64,000 nt of DNA. Source: Branchiostoma floridae. Its lineage: Eukaryota; Chordata; Leptocardii; Amphioxiformes; Branchiostomatidae. Shown here in pieces: positions 35,127 to 46,765 of this stretch (positions within the stretch are counted from its first letter, which is position 1; the number at the start of each line of letters is the position of its first letter). The DNA is taken from positions 7,954,319 to 8,018,318 of the forward strand of contig NC_049983.1 in assembly GCF_000003815.2 (NCBI RefSeq), given 5' to 3'. The notes under the pieces were generated by a model. It made no database searches. It was not told where the DNA came from and worked only from the letters and a program-made list of their open reading frames with translations. The position numbers and the translations under genes were made by a program.

Positions 35127-38100
35127 ATGGGGCTGGAAGAATACCAGAAAGTTCAAGTTGTGGGGAAGGGGAGTTATGGAGAGGTGTGGCTGTCCCGACA
35201 CCAAAAAGACAGAAAACAGGTCAGAAAAAGAAGAAGCGTTTTCAAGAAAAATCCAGTTGCTTTTTCTGTTGTTTTTGTGGCAATGACACTACTACGGTTT
35301 CACTGCATTTCATAATGTTTGTGAGGGTTTGAAATTGCAGAAGGCCGCACCAGCTTTTAGTGTCAAGTGCATGTTACGTTAGCAGCTGGCTAAGATCTTG
35401 AACAAACAGTTAACATTACATATTTTTGATTAATAAAGGTTTGACGGTTTATGATAGCTAGGTTAAACGTTTATTACACCCCAATGTGTAACTTGAGAAG
35501 TTACAAATAAAAATAAAAACTTTTATGCTTATTTCTCACTACCTCAAAATCTTGAATATGGAATTAAGGAATGCGTCTTGCAACTTGTTATCAGAGACTA
35601 TCCCAATTAGTTGTCATGGTAACGTCTTGACGCCACCACCTGTAGGCATTTTAAGACATGGATTAAGGATCAAACGTTAAGGTTGTATCTACATGTTCAC
35701 TTATCCAATTTTTTGGGAAGTCCCGCACTTGGTATTAAAAGGTACTCTGAAACTGTTACAGAGTTTAAATGTTAACGTTACACGCCGTGATGCGTTAACC
35801 CTTAAGGCTTAAATGACCTGTAAAATCAGGAAGCTAACCCATCCTTCCATTGAAAATTAAGTCTGAAAAAGTACTATCCAAGCAAATTAGTTGTACGTAG
35901 TTAATCGTTTGCCAGTATCTATTGGAAGTTTGCCCAATTGAGTAAGGCTCTGCAAACGTTAGAGACGTTGGTTATTGTGTTCCTTTCACCATGACAGGAA
36001 CCGTTATACACAAACACACAATCATGGCACCACGTGGACCAAAGTATGTAGTTATGTTGACTTATAACAATTTTGAATGTCAATTCTAGAGATACCAAGT
36101 ATAAGAGGGTCTGCATGGGGGGTCTCCACAACACTTTACGCTGAAGTCAGAAGAAAGAAGAACATCCAACGTACTAGTACTACGCTAAAATCAAGGAAGG
36201 CATTTACGCGAACTTTGGTCACTTTACCATGAATCATATAACATTAAAATATGCTGCCTACGCCTTACAGAAAAGGCCTGCTCTCATATTAGTACGTGTC
36301 GTTTACAATATTTACAGTGTGCACAATGTAAGTTTTAGAAAATGTCAGAACAACCCATATCTGGCAATTAGAGTTCATACACCTGAAAGAAAATAGAATA
36401 TTGTATAATTTCACAAACAGCTATGATAAAATTAAATTATACCAGACTTTGTTACTCAAGTGTCAGGAGTCCGTGACTGTATTTTGAATATTTAATAATG
36501 TATAAGACCTCCAATCATATCTGTTTACTTCCCCTTTTCACTGCATTTGTGATAGAATTGATCTCATCAATAATTTAGACATTTTAGTGGCATCTTATCC
36601 AGCTTCTTTTCTGACTACTTGGCAGTTCTTTTGTGTGTATATCTTTTGGTTGAATTTGATATAATCTAACATTAATCTGAATCTCCTTCAATGAAGTACT
36701 TCCTGTAGAAGGGGAAATGTTCGGGAAAGTTTTTATGTTTCAAATTTTCATAAAATCACAGTTAAAATGTTCATTCTATCACAAAATTAACCCCTGCAAA
36801 CTTTTACAGTAATGATCTGATTTATGAAATTGATATACATTTGTATTATTACTTAGTCGACTTTTGTCTTCAAGTTGTTGTATTGCCATATTGTCAAGAT
36901 TAGTTGTTGAAAAAGAATTTGATTTTATGCATTCAAAGTATTCGGAATTCTAGGGAATTGAAAGAAAGTTGGCTTGAAGATTTAGAATGTTCAGATTCTT
37001 TCAAACATCCTTTTAGTTCTTATCAGCATGTATCACAAGTAGGAAATACAAATGTACAGGAAGTACATGTAGGCACGCTGAAATGTTATGACACAGAAAT
37101 CTTTAGTTTATTGTATTGTATATATGGTATCATTTGTTGCCGCATAGGCAGAAGGTATGAAACATTTGTTAATAAGTACTAGTAACAGCATCCAAAATCT
37201 TCATTGTGCAATGTGATTTACCAACCCTGAGAAACTTTCATGCTAATATAGAATCTTCATCTCTTTCTGTTTTTCAGTATGTACTGAAACGTATGGACTT
37301 ACAGAATGCATCCAAACGTGAGAGGAAGGCAGCAGAACAGGAAGCCAAGCTGCTGTCCAAGCTGCGGCACCCCAACATCGTGAACTACAAGGACTCGTTT
37401 GAGACGGAGGAGGGGATGCTGTACATAGCCATGGGGTTCTGCGAGGGGGGAGACCTGTACACCAGACTCAAGAACCAGAAGGGGGTGCTGTTAGAGGAGG
37501 AACAGGTGGTGGAATGGTTTGTGCAGATCACAATGGCGCTACAGGTTAGTAAACAGGTGTTTTTTGATAACTAGTTATCCTCCTGTGCTAACTAGAACAG
37601 ATTTATTGTATTACTGGTACTGTAAATCTTGAAATGCTTGTGATTTTATTTGCATAAGGCCATGTTGATTTGATTACTTGTATATGGATAATCCGCAAAA
37701 CTGCGAGAATGGGAATATACAAAAGTTTGACCAAATAAAATTTGCCTTCATTATGGGATCTATGTGGTCAGGAAGGTTGAACAAATGACTGTACATAAAG
37801 AATATTGGAATTGGCATTGCCATTCAATGACATTGGTTATATTTCTGGATATTTTTTTTTCATATCTATGGCATCTATTTGCTTATTTCGCAGCTGCTTT
37901 GTACGATTTACAAGATGGTTGATAACTTCTTTTTTTAGGGGTTGGGAAAATGAAGGTCAAGTTTGATAATGGGCCTCCTAGTGGCTTTCAACAGTACTGC
38001 CATGGAAACTGTCTTTATATCTAATTCTTTGTGATAAATACAAATATCTTAAGTAAATCTATTGGTTTCTTTCATCTCCTTACTTTTTCTTCAGTACCTG

Positions 38101-41100
38101 CATGAGAGAAACATCCTCCACCGAGACTTGAAGACCCAGAACATCTTCCTGACCAAGACTAAGATTATAAAGGTCGGTGACCTGGGGATAGCCCGAGTGC
38201 TGGACAGCTCCAGTGACATGGCCACCACTCTCATCGGCACACCTTACTACATGAGTCCTGAACTCTTCTCCAACAAACCTTACAATCACAAGGTGAGAGA
38301 GACATCCTTAAGTTAAATATAGCTAGTAGGAACTAGGAACATTCTTTGCCTATACCTGTTGCCCAGATGAACATGAGAGATTCCTTTATAAAACTTTTTT
38401 TCAGAAAATCAGAAAGTCCATTACTGTTCATAGCATTGTGTGTCCTTCTTTGATACATGTACATAATGTTTTAATGGTGTTTTGTGTTTTTTCCAGTCTG
38501 ACATCTGGGCCCTAGGGTGCTGTGTGTATGAGATGGCCACCCTGAAACATGCCTTCAATGCCAAAGACATGAACTCTCTAGTCTACAAGATCCTCAGGGG
38601 AAAGGTAAGTCTGCTATGTCATTCTCATTAAAATGAATTTTATGAAATGCATACAAACTAATACTATGTAACGATTGGATAACAGTTCCGTAATGTTCAA
38701 ATCCTTATTTATGATGTCATATCCTGTTCTGATCAGTTTACATGATGTCATATCCTGTTTCTTGTCCCCAGATGCCTTCCATGCCCAAGAAGTACAGCAC
38801 TGACCTGTGTGACCTGATTAAGTTGATGCTGGCCCAGGATCCCGAGAAGCGCCCCAGCTCCAAACGTGTCCTGAGGAACCCTTACATCAAGACTCACATC
38901 GCCTTGTTTCTGGAGGGGACCAGGAGACTGTAAGTATCTTTTAAATTAATCAGTCAATGTAAGTGGTAAAAGTTGGGACCATGTTTATAAGTGAAGTTTA
39001 TTATACCTGGTGTGCAAGATACTAGTATTGAATGTGTAGATTGGACTACAGAAGCCTTAGCAGTTGCAAAAATATTCAAGTATTTATACTACCAATGACC
39101 CTGAAATACAACAGTTTCTGAAGAAAATATCCTTTCAGTTCCTGATTAAGCAAGTATTATGATAACCTGCAATGGCATGTGATCACAAAATATGATCATG
39201 TACTGTTTGCTTCTCAAAGGAACATTTTTTGCGAGTTGTAATGCCAGGTTCTAAACCTGATTCAGACCTAAGATCATGTCAGATTGCTTTAAGGTCCAAA
39301 AGCCCCAGCTAATGTCATTGATGACTTTGAGTGCTGACATCTTCTCTTGTGTCCCTGTTCCAGGCAGCGCCCTCGTTCCTCCTCCGGCTCACGTCCTGGG
39401 TCGGGGTCCCGCCAGGCCGTCCCCCCCTCCCCGCAGAAGTCGGACGCTCCAGATGGACAGATGATGGGGTCCATAGCAACGGTATCCAAGGTATGATTGA
39501 GTACAGAAGTTAGCACTGTATTTGAATACAAATTCTTGAAACCAGAGAATTAAATCTTTTTGAATTGCTTCCAAACTCTTAATGGAAAATGGAAAATATA
39601 TATGTATTATAGATTGTCCGGAAAATGGTGAAAACATGTTTCTTTTTGTATCATTACTGGTAAGAGGACAAAATCTTTGGTATGACAGGAATATACAACA
39701 TATTACCTAAAAGTTTGTACTAGAATGTTTGGGAACCGTCCCAACAAGAAGTGTCTGTAACTCATAAATTGCATTTTTGAGTGAACCTCCATCCGTCTTG
39801 TCTTATCTCTTAATCATACCTTGATGTTCCTTTGTTTCACCAGGTGGATTTTGAAGTCCAAGATGTTCCTGATACCCCGGGTGTGGCCGTCAGTCCTGAC
39901 CTGGAGACCATTGAGGAGAAATCCCCTCCTCCGACGGAACAGAATGTCAAACAGGCAGCAAGAAAGGTCCGCCATGCTCTCATTCTGTTGTTGATTGTGC
40001 TGTTACAACCTTTATATGTCTACAGTGTATTTTTACTGTTCTAGCTACTCCCTTGTCAGATGCCGATATTGTAAACCTTTTACTTAGGGATGGGGTTACT
40101 GTTAGCACAGGGGGTTCTAAGGACAGAGTAGATGTGGGATAAACAAAATGTTTTTGAATGGATATTGATTGTTGAGTGTTGTGAACCAGAACTTTGACTT
40201 ATTCTTACACTCTTATATCTGCGTAGTAGATTCTGATGAAGACTTTTGGATAAAAAGGTGGAAATCAGTAACATATTGTTGTGTCCCAACTGCCACCTTT
40301 ATGAAGCCCAATTGACCAAGCAATATAACTAATGCTTGTGTCAGGGAAAGAGAGGCGATAGCATGGCTAGGCTCAATCTAGATAGAAAATTAACTCAGCA
40401 ATAAAAACTGTAACAACAGTGTTTACATTTTGACGCCCCGTTTGAACACCTTCACAAGCATTAGTGATCAGTGCTTAATTGGCCTGAAAGAGGATCACCC
40501 TTCTAGGCTTTTTCCTCCTCCTGCTTGTATGTTTGCTTTCTTTGTCGTTTGTCTGTTTCGTGCAAATAAATAAGCTCAATCTCCTATACATCCCTACAGA
40601 CCCCCCTCCCCACCCCTGGTAGTGAGGAGCCCTCCAAACACAAGCAGAGGAGAAGGAAGAAGAAGGATGCAGACTCTGACTCAGTCAACAGTGTCGACTC
40701 TGTCACATCCGACTCCTCAAGCTCAAGGTCATCTGTGTTCGACAAGGTCAGTTGTTACTGTGTTTCACGTGCACATTTATAATAGGTATTCTTATTTTCT
40801 TGGATAGTGTTTTCTGGTGTATTTCATATCATGACCATTGTTATTGTAATAATTTGGAGTTACTATAAATGTTATTGTGGCAAGTTAATTTCTCACTGAA
40901 AACAATTTGTGTACAAATTTTACTTAATTCCAGTCTTGTTGCCCAGTACATGTCATAATCGTGGCTATCAATCTCTATATATATGGCAAAAAACAAGTGT
41001 CATGGAACATAGCAAATGAAGGCTTTCCCTTTAGTCATACTTTGATTTTTTAGCCCAAGTAAGTGCCAAAGGTTAATTCAGTCCAGTTGTATTTGACATT

Positions 41101-44100
41101 TTATTATATATGGCTCTTACCGGTAGTTGCTTTATGTCGAAATTTGTTGAACCACAATGTACATACAAACTGAGAATATCCTTTGTAATCGTTCATCAGT
41201 CACGTATGAATAACTTCAATAACTGGCTCTTGAAAACACGTACCTCCAAATTTTTGAAGTCTTCTCAGTGCACCTTGATCACGGAATGACCTAGTAGACT
41301 AGGCCTGAGACTTGCATGCATATGGATCTCACCACTTCCCCTGCCTCCTTTTGGTGTATCGCAGGGCTCCAAATACTTTTTTTCTGCATACTTGCACTGG
41401 TGCAGGTAACATTGAAAATTACCTGCAGCAGAGAAATTTTACCTGCACCACTCTGAATGTAGGAAGTATGGATCATATTGAAATTGTTGTGGAACCATTG
41501 CTTTTTTATAGGTGGTAACACTAACAGTCAATGCAGCTAATAACAATCCACATACACCTTCATCATAGAACATTTATGTATAAAACCCAGTACATGTACC
41601 AGTGCAGGATAGGTACAGGTAGACACCAGAAATTCCTGCACAGCTACAATTTTACCTGCACTAACCTGCATATGCAGGTGGTATTTCGAGCCCTGTGTAT
41701 TGGGAAGTAGGACTTGGGCAGCTTTCAGCCATCATTGCGGTTCAGCTTTGCGCCTACCTTTGTAGTCATATCTTAACTGTACCCTGAATATTTTTCCAGC
41801 CCAAAGCAGTACAAAAGCCCCGTCCCCTGCCCCCACCCCCCCACAGTGACGAGACCCCCAAGAGGAGACCGCACTCAGGAGACAAGCATGCCAAGGGGCG
41901 GAGTGTGGAGTCCAGCTCAGGATACAGCTCTGTCTCCAGCTCTAAGGAAGATGCAGACACACCAAGGGTTAGTCACTAGTAGAGTCATGTTAGTTATTAG
42001 TAGAGTCATGTTCAGTCCCCCATGTTTCTTTGTACGTCCTACTAATATTTCAACCATACCACATCTCACGGGGTGAATTTTTTAAAGATTCAATTTTGGA
42101 CCAGCGTTTTAGTGGAAGTGTTTTTGTACTGGTCCATTCTCACACGGGTGTTGACTTTTTAAAATTATTCACTTTTGGAGCAGTCCATTTTTGCATGGGT
42201 CAGGAGAAATATGCTGCATTTGCTCACAAATGTTGACATTTATCTAATATATGTATTCTTGTCATCCTTACAGCAAAGTATCAACAAGTCAGCACGAGCA
42301 AGAAGAAGAGAAAAAGTCAAGCAAGAAGTTAAACTGTCACCATTAGGTACTGATATCTTACTTTTTTTTTGTCTTCATCACATTATGTTTCTTTCTCCCT
42401 TGCAATATTTGTAACACTAAGCAAATGTGCATGTATTCTGGTTTTGATATGCAAGTCCTGTACGCTGTAACCACATGTTAGTATATATGAACAACAGTTC
42501 ACAACAGGAGGTCATCAGGTGAAAGACCAAGGACAGGTGGGGACCGACCTAAAGACGAGACAGATTCCATTGCAGCTCCCAGAAGGAGAGCGCACTCCGA
42601 CAGCGGGGGGTCTGGTGACAGCAGGCCGTACTCGGCCGAGACAAAAAGTAGTCAGGACAGCTCAGAAGAGGATGATGAAGTCGACTCTCAGTCATCCAAC
42701 GAGGGAAAGAAAAAGTATGGCCTTGACAATAAGCTAGTTTAGAGTTCCAAGTGCATGTGTGCAGTGTGATGCATTATGGTCGGAGGTCGAAGCTTAAGGC
42801 CACTCGTATGTAGACAAAGAGTATGGCAAGGACCTTAATGCTTGACCCTGCATATGTGCATTTTGAACTGTGAAGTGGCATCTTACGGTTTTGAATTGAT
42901 GTTGCTTGACTTGCAAATCATTGATTGTGCTAAATTGTCAGTAGGGTCCCAAAATATGTTTGTAAGAAATTAAAGTTATAACAGCACTAATGTACTAGGG
43001 AGGCATAATTCTTTGAAGATTATCCCAAATTGCCCGTTGAACAGTAAGATGCCCCAGTTTCTTGCAATGATTTTCCAACAAGAATCTACTCCATCTCACT
43101 ACAAATGTTACAGGTAAGTTAAGCAACTAGATGAGTCTTGAAAATGGTCAGATGTCAGCACCCACTGTCTGTTACTGACAGGCAAAAGACAACGAATGCT
43201 GTCTGAATCCTCTGACCAGTTTCCAGTTACTTCAGTAACTTTTATGCCAAACAGCAATTACTGAAGCGACTGGATATGATTTTGGAAACAGTCAGACGTT
43301 GCAGGTAGAATCCACTATCTTTCGTCAGTCACACTTCAGTTACTTTTGCATCTTATTACCCAGATATCTAACCTTAATTGACGAACCTTTGTCCATCATT
43401 ATAGGAAAGAGACGGAGATGAACAACTTCATCTGCCTGCTGGACACCACCCTGAAGATGCAGGATGGGAAGGATGAGGAGGATGACTCCCCGCGGGACGG
43501 AGAGGAGCCCCTCCCCATGGAGGAGGTCCCCACACCCCAGCCACCCGCACAGTCTCCTGCACCGTCCATGAGTCCAGGTAGGGACAGGACAGAACCAGGA
43601 GCATGCTTAGGCTCCCTTTCAATTAGATGAACACCTTTGAGTGATAATTGAGCAACCAGAATTGTATTTGTATAACTGATGACTTTATAGATTGAATATG
43701 ATCCACGATGTTAGAGTATGTTCTTTAAGTCTGAAATAAAAACATCAAATACATTTGTGTAACACAAAAATCTTGTACGAAAGAAATTTTTCAATGATGT
43801 TCGTTATAACCATTATTGAAATTGTTGTTCTCTTAATGGTCACTTAACTATTGTCGCCTCAGTGGTTAGGGGTATTACTGCAATGTTTCTTTTTCATCAT
43901 ATTCCTTCCTTCCTCTCTCCCTCCCTCCCTTTCCTCTATTCTCTCCTACATTCCTTCTTCCTTTGGGCCTACCAACTTCTACAACAGCTAAAGATTCATG
44001 TTCTCAACTGTTGTATATAATGAACTTCTGCTTTTCAGTCCCTAACTATATACTCTCTCTATGCATCTATATTCTCTTGTCTCTCTCTCTCTAGACCTTC

Positions 44101-45439
44101 CTTCCTTTGTGCACCGTGTCCTTCAAGATGCAGACAGACCTTCAGATCTTCTAGGTATTGACTCAGAATCTGATGTGTACTAAGCATACAGACTTATGAT
44201 CTCCCATCAATAAGAAAAGGCATGGTTGATTTGCACTAGGTCTTGCACAATGAATGTACTTTGCATCCATTTTTTTGTACAGATACTACATATTCTGAAG
44301 AAATAAGTTGCAGTCTTCTGCTCTATCATCTTTGTGTTAGTTGGAAATGAAAACAAGATATGCCTCTACTAGACCTTTTTGTCAAGTTAAAAACAGTTGT
44401 GGAAATTAGTTAAAAATAGGGGTAGTAAGCAGGGGGACTGAGCTTGCCTTGNNNNNNNNNNNNNNNNNNNNNNNNNNNNNNNNNNNNNNNNNNNNNNNNN
44501 NNNNNNNNNNNNNNNNNNNNNNNNNNNNNNNNNNNNNNNNNNNNNNNNNNNCTCCTCTGGAATCGTTCTATTTGGCCTTTTTCTAGACTGGTAGAGCCTA
44601 ATACATGTACCTCTGTACCTCTGTGTCATGGAAGGCAGATTTAGGAAAATTAAAGATTTTATTCTGAACTCCGTATCATTCCATCTCTTTTCAGGGCTTG
44701 AAACCATCAGTGCCTCCGGCAGGCTGATGAACAGAATAGCAGCCCTGAGGAAGGACTGCATCAAGGGGCTGGGCATGGGGGTTCTGAAGAAGGCTTACGA
44801 CATTCTGGACACAGTAGATGGAGACGAGGTGGAGGTAGGAAGCTTTTTCTCTGCTTTCATATACATTTTATACAAGTATGATGAGTCCATACTGTCTGAA
44901 ATACAGGCATTATAAAACTACCAAATCTTTAGCAAGACCAGCATTGACATTCTTAGAAAAGTGACAGAAGTTCACCTCTCATTGAATATCATATGCAAAT
45001 AGCTTTATTTTTGGAGAGTCATATGTACCCAATCTGTACCAGACCACAGCTGTAATCACATTATATCGGTGATATCAAAGGTGTGTGACATGTGAACAGT
45101 TGATAACTTAGTACTGAATAGGAGGGTCTTTTGCAGTAGCAAGGAAATCCACCAGGAGGCCCAAAATTGACATTGACCTTCGTCTTCCAAACATTTTTCT
45201 TCATGCCAAATATCATTACAACTCATTCATACACATGTAGCTTATGCATGCCAGTATGTAGAATAATAAGACAAATGCCCTCCTCAAACAATACCCCTTT
45301 CACAAATGTAATGATTTACTCTTGATTTGTTTTCCAGCCCCAGCTGGTTGAACTGCTGGGTAAGGAGAAGTTTGACATGTATGCTGGGAAGGTTTGGCAG
45401 CTCAAGTTCTGTGAGGACTCCATGATGGGACTGCTGTAG
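35127..45439 (+). CDS. NEK4: NIMA-related serine/threonine kinase 4
   Basis: Fifteen exons join in phase to 710 residues (human about 841): 35127-35219, 37278-37544, 38095-38292, 38497-38604, 38772-38929, 39364-39490, 39844-39966, 40600-40746, 41800-41967, 42274-42346, 42519-42714, 43405-43577, 44095-44154, 44695-44834 and 45338-45439. The kinase domain spans about 6-265: glycine loop GKGSYG (13-18), VLK Lys35, HRDLKTQN with Asp131, DLG Asp149, and [17 protein letters not shown], which is diagnostic for NEK4. All catalytic residues are present. The tail is Ser/Pro/Arg-rich with basic runs (KQRRRKKK), then acidic, then a conserved helical C-terminus ending MMGLL. Vertebrate NEK4 acts at cilia and in the DNA-damage response. 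Exon 11 uses the acceptor that keeps the frame. The next-to-last intron but one contains a 100-base gap. Confidence 0.92.
36100..36290. mobile_element. GAGGGTCTGCATG-family miniature element
   Basis: This copy in NEK4 intron 1 starts TATAAGAGGGTCTGCATGGG and ends near GGCCTGCTCTCATATT, a damaged version of the terminal repeat. Internal TTTACGCTGAAGTCAGAAG and AAATCAAGGAAGGCATTTACG blocks match the copies at 24545 and 24812. Confidence 0.75.
37650..37935. repeat. Dispersed repeat shared with the RUVBL1 intron element
   Basis: Blocks AAGGCCATGTTGATT, TGTGGTCAGGAAGGTTGAACAAATGAC and CAGCTGCTTTGTACGATTTA (each longer block seen only in part) occur in the same order at about 16905-17285 inside the long inverted-repeat element. 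It lies in NEK4 intron 2 and has no coding capacity. Confidence 0.55.
41362..41695. mobile_element. hAT-like miniature element
   Basis: A 334-bp element in NEK4 intron 8 has inverted ends CAGGGCTCCAAATAC and GTATTTCGAGCCCTG, which pair at 14 of 15 positions. The flanks share GTGTAT(C/T)G, a possible 8-bp target duplication. CAGGG-type ends and 8-bp duplications are typical of hAT elements. Inside are many TACCTGCA/TGCAGGTA motifs and no open frame. Confidence 0.7.
44452..44551. other. Assembly gap (100 N)
   Basis: A run of exactly 100 N inside NEK4 intron 13, so a small additional exon could be hidden here. The flanking exons still join in phase. Confidence 0.99.
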
Positions 45440-45463
45440 TACACCTCAAGGTCAAGGTCAACT

Positions 45464-45735
45464 TCTCAATCCCACTTCTGACACCATGTGTTAGGGCAAC
45501 TCAAACACCAGATACAATCTAACATGTCCAGACCACCTAGGAGACTGACTTCTCAATCCCACTTCTGACACCATGTTTCTGTGTTAGGGCAACTCAGATA
45601 CAGTCAAACCTGTCTAAGAAGACTAATCAGGATACTGACCTTCTCAATCCCACATCTGACACCATGTGTCTGTATAGAGCAACTCAAACACCAGGTACAG
45701 TCAAACCTGTCAAAGAAGACCACTCAGTGGACTGA
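45464..45735. repeat. Threefold ~90-bp repeat in the NEK4 3' UTR
   Basis: Three units begin with TCTCAATCCCAC at 45464, 45551 and 45642 (periods of about 87 and 91 bp). Each continues with TGACACCATGT and a GCAACTCA block. The second and third units each carry the TACAGTCAAACCTGT end of the adjacent miniature element. Confidence 0.8.
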
Positions 45736-45877
45736 CTATACAATCTGGTCAATTTTGACAGGTGGACTCTTAATGCTTGTGTTAATGAGAAAATTAATCT
45801 AATGGACCCAAAAAAAGTGGTTGCATTGGCCAGATGGTCTCTATATAGAGGTCCTCACTTCTACAGGTTTGACTGTA
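45696..45877. mobile_element. Intact TACAGTCAAACCTGT miniature element
   Basis: Perfect 15-bp inverted repeats (45696-45710 and 45863-45877) bound 182 bp in the NEK4 3' untranslated region. The inside has GACCACTCAGTGGACTGAC and TATATAGAGGTCCTCAC blocks shared with three other copies in the window. There is no coding sequence. Confidence 0.85.
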
Positions 45878-46759
45878 CCTTGCAGTGAAGGATAGGTTAC
45901 AATAAGAATAGATATATGGTAAATCACAAGGGGATTGGCATCAGTGGTTTGTCTCAGTAGAGACATTATAAGCTATTTACCGTATCCCATTCCTCAGAAT
46001 GCACAAATGGTAAATGCCCATCCAAACACAGGTGAGCCTTGGTAAAATTACCTAGTCATGCACCAGGTTGAGGATAAAGACCACTTTAGATTAAAGAACT
46101 CCATTATAAATGTGTCTAAAAGAAATAAACGGTTAAAGACAAATCTATAGTAAGCTTGGTTCCTCATAGCTAACTATTTTTGAATCTATGGCTTCAGGTA
46201 CTGAGCTACTACTGCTGTACAGTATTGAGTCTTAATGTAGCAGACATCAAAAACAAACATATATTGTATCAACTTGCAGTGTCTTATGCAGCAACCTTCT
46301 CAGATTCACAAGTTTTTTCTGGCAAACTACAAGGAGGCTAAAGTGATAATTGAGCTATTGTTACAGAATGAACTGCAACCAATTTACATTGTTCCTTGGT
46401 GCAACTATTGTTATGATTTTATAATTAAGTGAAATAGCTATTTTCTACTTTTCACCTTAAACTCTGTGGATATATGCTACTGCCAAAGGTGGTGATTATA
46501 TAGAGGAGAAGTGAAATTGATTTATACTTTTTGATTGTTTTGCGTGTTTTGTTTGTATATGTTGCAAAATCCGGATTTATGTCTCGGTCTTTGAGATGTT
46601 AATACCTTGATTTCAGTGTTGTGTGTGAAACTGCCAGATGTGTTAGATTGTGGACTCTTGTTGTCCTGAGTGGTTTGAATTCTTTATGTAGAGTGTATAT
46701 TTATAGAGGCTTGGAAAATTGGAGCTTTACCTGTGCCTTAATAGACCACAGTCGGTAGA

Positions 46760-46765
46760 AATAAA
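46760..46765 (+). promoter_or_regulatory. Candidate poly(A) signal of NEK4
   Basis: AATAAA about 1.3 kb after the stop codon. Other AT-rich hexamers occur nearby, so the true end is uncertain. Confidence 0.35.

Noticed and set aside
42509-42518. Earlier AG acceptors for NEK4 exon 11
   Set aside because: They put the exon in a frame that loses the Ser/Asp/Glu-rich reading and fails to meet the next exon in phase. The acceptor at 42517-42518 keeps phase on both sides.
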